Source: Epithemia pelagica (lineage: Eukaryota > Bacillariophyta > Bacillariophyceae > Surirellales > Surirellaceae). Taken from it: DNA of 64,000 bases. The position numbers and the translations under genes were made by a program. The stretch lies in NCBI GenBank assembly GCA_946965045.2, contig OX337232.1, positions 930,001-994,000 of the forward strand. Reading direction: 5' to 3'. Under the pieces are notes generated by a model that worked only from the letters and a program-made list of their open reading frames with translations, was not told where the DNA came from and ran no database searches. Below, piece after piece: positions 60,671-64,000 of the stretch (within the stretch, counting starts at the first letter, position 1; the number at the start of each line of letters is the position of its first letter).

Positions 60671-63591
60671 AGTATTTCGTTGGGTAAGGGATTGATGTGA
60701 AAATTCTCGGGAATCTGCGACATAAAATTTTCATGAAGAAAAAGGGTAAGTTCGTTATCGTTAAGATGCCAGTGTCGTGACAAGATATCTGACACATCGT
60801 TCTTGCTCCCTGGAATATGCTCGGCTTGAAGGGAGAACTTGTGGTGAAGAATAAGTTCTGTTAGCTTCTTGGAGACTTGGACATGCAACGGCTTGTCAGA
60901 TCCGAAGGATGATTTGTACATCCAGCCGACGGCGGACGAGTTGTCGGAGAGACTCAGTACGGCCGAGTTTTCTGCGATGCCATCGAACCAACAATCAACC
61001 CACATTGACACAACAATTGCGATGTATTCAAAGAGATTGTTGGTGCGTGTGTTGGTGGATGATGGGTCGAGTTGGGCAAGGGCTTGGAGTCTTGCTTGGT
61101 CAATTCGGAATCGCCATGCTCGGCCGGATCGCACCGAGTAACCGCCCATCCCTTCGGGGCAGGAGTCGGCATGGAAGAGGTGGGTGGGAACGCGACAAAC
61201 CAGTCGATTGAGCGAGATGCCGTTGTGGGCATGTTGGAGGAGAGATGGCCACATTTCAAGATCCTTGGCGATGGAGTCTGGAATGGAGTACCGATAGAAT
61301 GCTGGAGGGACGTCTCGGTTGGGTCGAGGACGTTTCGGATTCTTGTTCGTCTCTGGTGGTTTTGCTTTCTGTTTTTGTCGGAACGCCCGTTCAATGAAGG
61401 TTTGGTACTCGCGAAGGCGAGACAACCAAAAGGATGCGTGGGGTATGCCTTTAGTGGCATGTAGTAATTTTCCAATCAAGCTACGGAGGTTGTGGAAGGT
61501 GGTTCGACGGGTCTTGAGAAGATGTTGGACTTCTCGGGTCCAACCAATCAGTTTATCTTTTGGGAGACGAAGGAGAAGTCGTCTTGTGTCAACAATCCAC
61601 CCGAGAACTCGTTGTTCTTCAGCGGGTGCACCTTCGGCTTCAAGTTTATCGGCTTCCAGCATGTCTTTTCGTGTAATTGGCTCATCCTTGGCAACTGGTC
61701 TTGTCATGAGATGGACGACGAGAGGAACGATGCTAGGGCATCGGCCAAGGTGAGGGTTGGTTGCAAGGAAGACTTGGATCATATCATCCAGATATGAGTC
61801 GTGAAAACCATGGGGACGTGGTGGGACAGAGACTGCCAATTCACATGCTGCGACGATTGGAACTTCCTCTGGTAAATATTTGGGTCCTCCAATTCCTTCT
61901 TGGAGTGGCGATTGACAAAGGTCTGGCTGCCATTCATCGAAATCGGCCAGGTCGTTGCAGAAGTCAGTTCCAATTTCCGAGACGATGGAAAATTCGGCCG
62001 GGTTGGCGGATGCTCCAAAGGTCAACCGGAGATTGAGGTGAGCAAAGGAATTGGAGGGATCGATGGTAATGTTCCTTGCTGCGACATCGCCATCGCCATG
62101 GACGCGACGATAGGCAGATGACCAATCAAACTTGCTGATGAGGATACGATCGGTGGGAAATTCCCAACGCAATGCAACAATCTGGTGGAGAACACGGTCT
62201 AAACAGTGGCCCATCACAAGGTCAATCAATTTGCTTTGGTCGATCAAGTCGTTGGTCGAGGGGCAAAATCCGAGGGAAAAGGACTGGTCGTGTGTCAAGC
62301 GGTCTTTTGGAACAAGGTCGCCGTTGGCATCGATGCCAAGTTGGTGAGCGACGCCCATGGGACTGATTCGGCTGTGCTTGATACGTTTGGCACAGTCGAA
62401 GGTGATGGGAAGGGAGAAACCTTTCGAAGCGTCTTTGCGGAGGACTTTCGAGAGAGCTTCTGGATTCTTTTTACCAGAGGCGTGATTGCCGTATTCGAGG
62501 ATTGCCTCGTTTTCAGCGCGTCTGGCTGGCTCGTCTTCCTCAGCTGTGAGAGGATAGGAGACACCATGCGTGATATTGTGGTGAAACCGTGACCAGTATG
62601 GGTGGCCGGCTAGGAGTGGTTCGAGAATTTGGGCTGTGCGAAATTCCGAGCCGGGTGTGATGACGGAGTCGGGGTGACTGTCGATCACTCGTTGCATGTC
62701 AAAATCAAACCGTTCAATCAGCTGTGAGTTGAAGGTTGCATTGGACAAAACAACAGAATCGTCGATAGAGTGACGAAAGGGTGATGGCTTGGGGGTTGAT
62801 GGCTTGTGGTCGGCGATGAAAAGCATGACGGAAAGACGAATTGGGTGGCTAATCGGTTGGAGCGGAGGAGGGGCCAGTCTTGAGGGAAAAATCTTGGAAA
62901 TCTCATTGGGAAGGTAGCATAGAGCGGAACTTGGGGAACGAAACTCTGTGTCATCAGCAATGTTAGACTCACCTAGTAAATTTAAATCCGCTTTTCGAGC
63001 TTGTTCAAGTCTTTTCACATTTCGTTGTAATGGCTTGCCGGAAAAATCAGACCCGATGATTGCAGAGGAGCTCCCTGGGAGAGATTCCGCAATTTGTGAG
63101 GGCAGATTTTCGGAAAGGGAACTTGGGGGACTTGGGGGTCTTGTTGGGGTGCCAACGGAAAAGGAGTCTCTTGCGAGATCCTTCGAGGTTGGTTGGGAAC
63201 GATTGGTGGCAATCGTGGAATTGGTGGGGGATGCGTCAACGGACGAACGGATCTTGGGAGCAGAATCAGATGTGATGACACATTGATTCTGAACGGACGA
63301 GATCAGATCGGAGAGTTCTCGTTGACGAGTCTCGGGGTATCTTGAGTAATCTTGTGTGACATGATGAACCAGAAAAGGGTTCGCAGTGCTTGGAATCTTG
63401 GGTTTTTGGTCAGACGACGGTATCGCCAATGGAGGGAGGAAGGATGCAACAATGTTGGATGCGGAAGGTGATGAAGGTGAAAGAGGCTTGGAGTAAGAAG
63501 AAGACTCCGCGATTATAATTTTACTATTATCGGTGGGTCGAGAGTCGTCTCGCAAAAAGGAAGATGAATTCGATGATGAAGAAACAATCAA
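60064..63591 (-). CDS. reverse transcriptase-RNase H of the YR element
   Basis: The frame is open for 1175 codons from 63591 and continues 4 codons further up to the TGA at 63604-63606 that ends the Gag-like part, in the same frame. The N-terminal ~330 residues are Ser/Pro-rich. RT motifs: ISKFDWSSAYRRVH (motif A Asp), LRLTFGASANPAEF (motif B), DSYLDDMIQVF (motif C, YLDD). The RNase H region has FHADSCPEGMGGYS, NNLFEYIAIV, LSLSDNSSAVGW and GSKNDVSDILSRH. The last ~200 residues are low-complexity and overlap the recombinase gene. No intact ATG lies at the 5' edge, so translation probably depends on stop readthrough or a downstream ATG. Confidence 0.9.
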   Translation of the reverse strand: MIVSSSSNSSSFLRDDSRPTDNSKIIIAESSSYSKPLSPSSPSASNIVASFLPPLAIPSSDQKPKIPSTANPFLVHHVTQDYSRYPETRQRELSDLISSVQNQCVITSDSAPKIRSSVDASPTNSTIATNRSQPTSKDLARDSFSVGTPTRPPSPPSSLSENLPSQIAESLPGSSSAIIGSDFSGKPLQRNVKRLEQARKADLNLLGESNIADDTEFRSPSSALCYLPNEISKIFPSRLAPPPLQPISHPIRLSVMLFIADHKPSTPKPSPFRHSIDDSVVLSNATFNSQLIERFDFDMQRVIDSHPDSVITPGSEFRTAQILEPLLAGHPYWSRFHHNITHGVSYPLTAEEDEPARRAENEAILEYGNHASGKKNPEALSKVLRKDASKGFSLPITFDCAKRIKHSRISPMGVAHQLGIDANGDLVPKDRLTHDQSFSLGFCPSTNDLIDQSKLIDLVMGHCLDRVLHQIVALRWEFPTDRILISKFDWSSAYRRVHGDGDVAARNITIDPSNSFAHLNLRLTFGASANPAEFSIVSEIGTDFCNDLADFDEWQPDLCQSPLQEGIGGPKYLPEEVPIVAACELAVSVPPRPHGFHDSYLDDMIQVFLATNPHLGRCPSIVPLVVHLMTRPVAKDEPITRKDMLEADKLEAEGAPAEEQRVLGWIVDTRRLLLRLPKDKLIGWTREVQHLLKTRRTTFHNLRSLIGKLLHATKGIPHASFWLSRLREYQTFIERAFRQKQKAKPPETNKNPKRPRPNRDVPPAFYRYSIPDSIAKDLEMWPSLLQHAHNGISLNRLVCRVPTHLFHADSCPEGMGGYSVRSGRAWRFRIDQARLQALAQLDPSSTNTRTNNLFEYIAIVVSMWVDCWFDGIAENSAVLSLSDNSSAVGWMYKSSFGSDKPLHVQVSKKLTELILHHKFSLQAEHIPGSKNDVSDILSRHWHLNDNELTLFLHENFMSQIPENFHINPLPNEILCWISSIVPACPESSSARPKEHTKSATNVGNDGQNISTGLDSVTTHSSSPSEQPTTEPASHVPSYKPSAMPNTPRIATARNLFEQALLAKPLETWHRASGIMTGRAPATVKTAITSTPSSLPSNARGQIWIPPRNEKKPLLPNISGFSGSTVVATPDSPTHHESTTSPHSRPSSPTLPAVGSSLDAEAVNSRPYPTEARPNS

Positions 63592-63603
63592 CCCGTCCTG
63601 GCG

Positions 63604-64000
63604 TCAATTGTGATTCGCATTGGCATATGCGGATCGGTAGAACTCGTCCATGGCCTCTTTCTTGTTGTGTTTGCTGGGATCATCATGAAGAAATTTACAT
63701 TTCTTGCCTTTCTTGCAGATTCCTTTGGTGAACAAGATGTTGCAAAAATGTTGCTTCTTCCCCCCATCTTTCGTCACGAAGGGGATGTTGGAAAGAACGC
63801 TTGGTGGGAACACACTCATGTAATTGGATTCGGGTGGAAGTCGCCAATTGGATGGGGAGTCAAAAGTGATGGGAGTCTTGGGTGGGTCAGAGTTCGACGA
63901 AGATGAATTCTGTTGACGCTTGGGATTGGAAGGACCGTCATCAGAACCTGCCGAACGTTTCTTTTGGGAGTGCTTGAGTTGGTTGGCTTGGAATTTGGCT
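63604..64000 (-). CDS. Gag-like protein of the YR element, 5' part outside window
   Basis: The frame is open from 64000 to TGA 63604-63606 (at least 131 codons). It ends with a CCCH zinc finger: Cys in HFCNILF, Cys in GICKK, Cys in KKCKF and His in FLHDD, spaced C-x8-C-x5-C-x3-H. Upstream it is Ser/Asn/Pro- and Lys-rich (SDDGPSNPKRQQNSSSS). Gag proteins usually carry CCHC knuckles; a CCCH finger is unusual but present. The next codons after the TGA are the RT frame, so Gag and Pol share one frame. Confidence 0.75.
   Translation of the reverse strand, partial: AKFQANQLKHSQKKRSAGSDDGPSNPKRQQNSSSSNSDPPKTPITFDSPSNWRLPPESNYMSVFPPSVLSNIPFVTKDGGKKQHFCNILFTKGICKKGKKCKFLHDDPSKHNKKEAMDEFYRSAYANANHN

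Larger units (their letters stand above)
58647..64000 (-). mobile_element. tyrosine-recombinase (DIRS/Ngaro-type) retrotransposon, 5' end beyond window
   Basis: On the minus strand: Gag-like protein, RT-RNase H, tyrosine recombinase, then two identical 173-bp repeats (B1, B2) separated by 269 bp (A2). The B1-A2-B2 order after the recombinase is the split-repeat layout of Ngaro/PAT-type elements. The matching A1 should lie beyond 64000. There are no LTRs and no integrase. Confidence 0.85.

Overview
The window is nuclear DNA of a photosynthetic eukaryote, most likely a diatom with a repeat-rich genome. Three things point there. Several proteins carry a signal peptide followed by a phenylalanine-led plastid-targeting motif (ASAFAP-like: GASSF, VHGF, VTGF, AAAGF). 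The spliceosomal introns are short GT-AG introns of 58 to 202 bases. The Copia-type element has diatom-style variant motifs (DSQS protease, HVDD reverse transcriptase). The species is not determinable from sequence alone. I guess a pennate diatom such as Seminavis, but that is only a guess.

Layout. 0-6.2 kb: the 3' end of a transposon-type integrase gene, a frameshifted relic gene, a promoter-like cluster of repeated CATGCTCCGC words, and a gene broken by in-frame stops. 7-20 kb: host genes. These are a secreted or plastid-targeted two-repeat protein, a giant intronless 3008-residue repeat protein, and an NAD-dependent glycerol-3-phosphate dehydrogenase with one intron. 20.5-31.7 kb: a nested bed of non-autonomous elements (an 8-bp-TSD MITE, a 45-bp inverted-repeat element, a 737-bp foldback, small hairpin elements). 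It surrounds a four-gene DNA-transposon-like cassette at 24.2-28.8 kb that is bracketed by two related minisatellites. 31.75-37.37 kb: a structurally intact Copia-class LTR retrotransposon on the minus strand, with identical-looking 386-bp LTRs, a GAATC target duplication and one 1701-codon Gag-Pol frame. 37.7-44.3 kb: three related genes joining an endonuclease-like domain to a protein kinase (Crinkler/FunK1-like architecture). One is 5'-truncated, one is intact, and one is frameshifted and cut off at a MITE fragment. 44.7-58.5 kb: ordinary host genes. These are a plastid FAD oxidoreductase, complex I NDUFA1, an unknown spliced gene, ALKBH1, a plastid CbbY-like phosphatase, a plastid-targeted Ala/Glu coiled coil, and a seven-membrane-segment class 3 lipase. 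58.6-64 kb: most of a tyrosine-recombinase (DIRS/Ngaro-type) retrotransposon on the minus strand. It holds a Gag-like CCCH protein (running off the window), RT-RNase H, the tyrosine recombinase, and terminal split repeats in the order B1-A2-B2.

How the parts relate. The host genes look like independent nuclear genes, with plastid carbon metabolism and membrane lipid turnover represented. The mobile fraction explains most of the rest and has visibly damaged host genes. The observations I rate highest are: (i) a 14-nt perfect complementarity between the position just inside the Copia 5' LTR and a site within that LTR next to an initiator-like sequence, the geometry of Tf1-type self-priming; (ii) the four-gene transposon cassette; (iii) the endonuclease-kinase gene cluster; (iv) the Gag/Pol junction of the tyrosine-recombinase element, where a single in-frame UGA followed by C separates the two parts of one frame.
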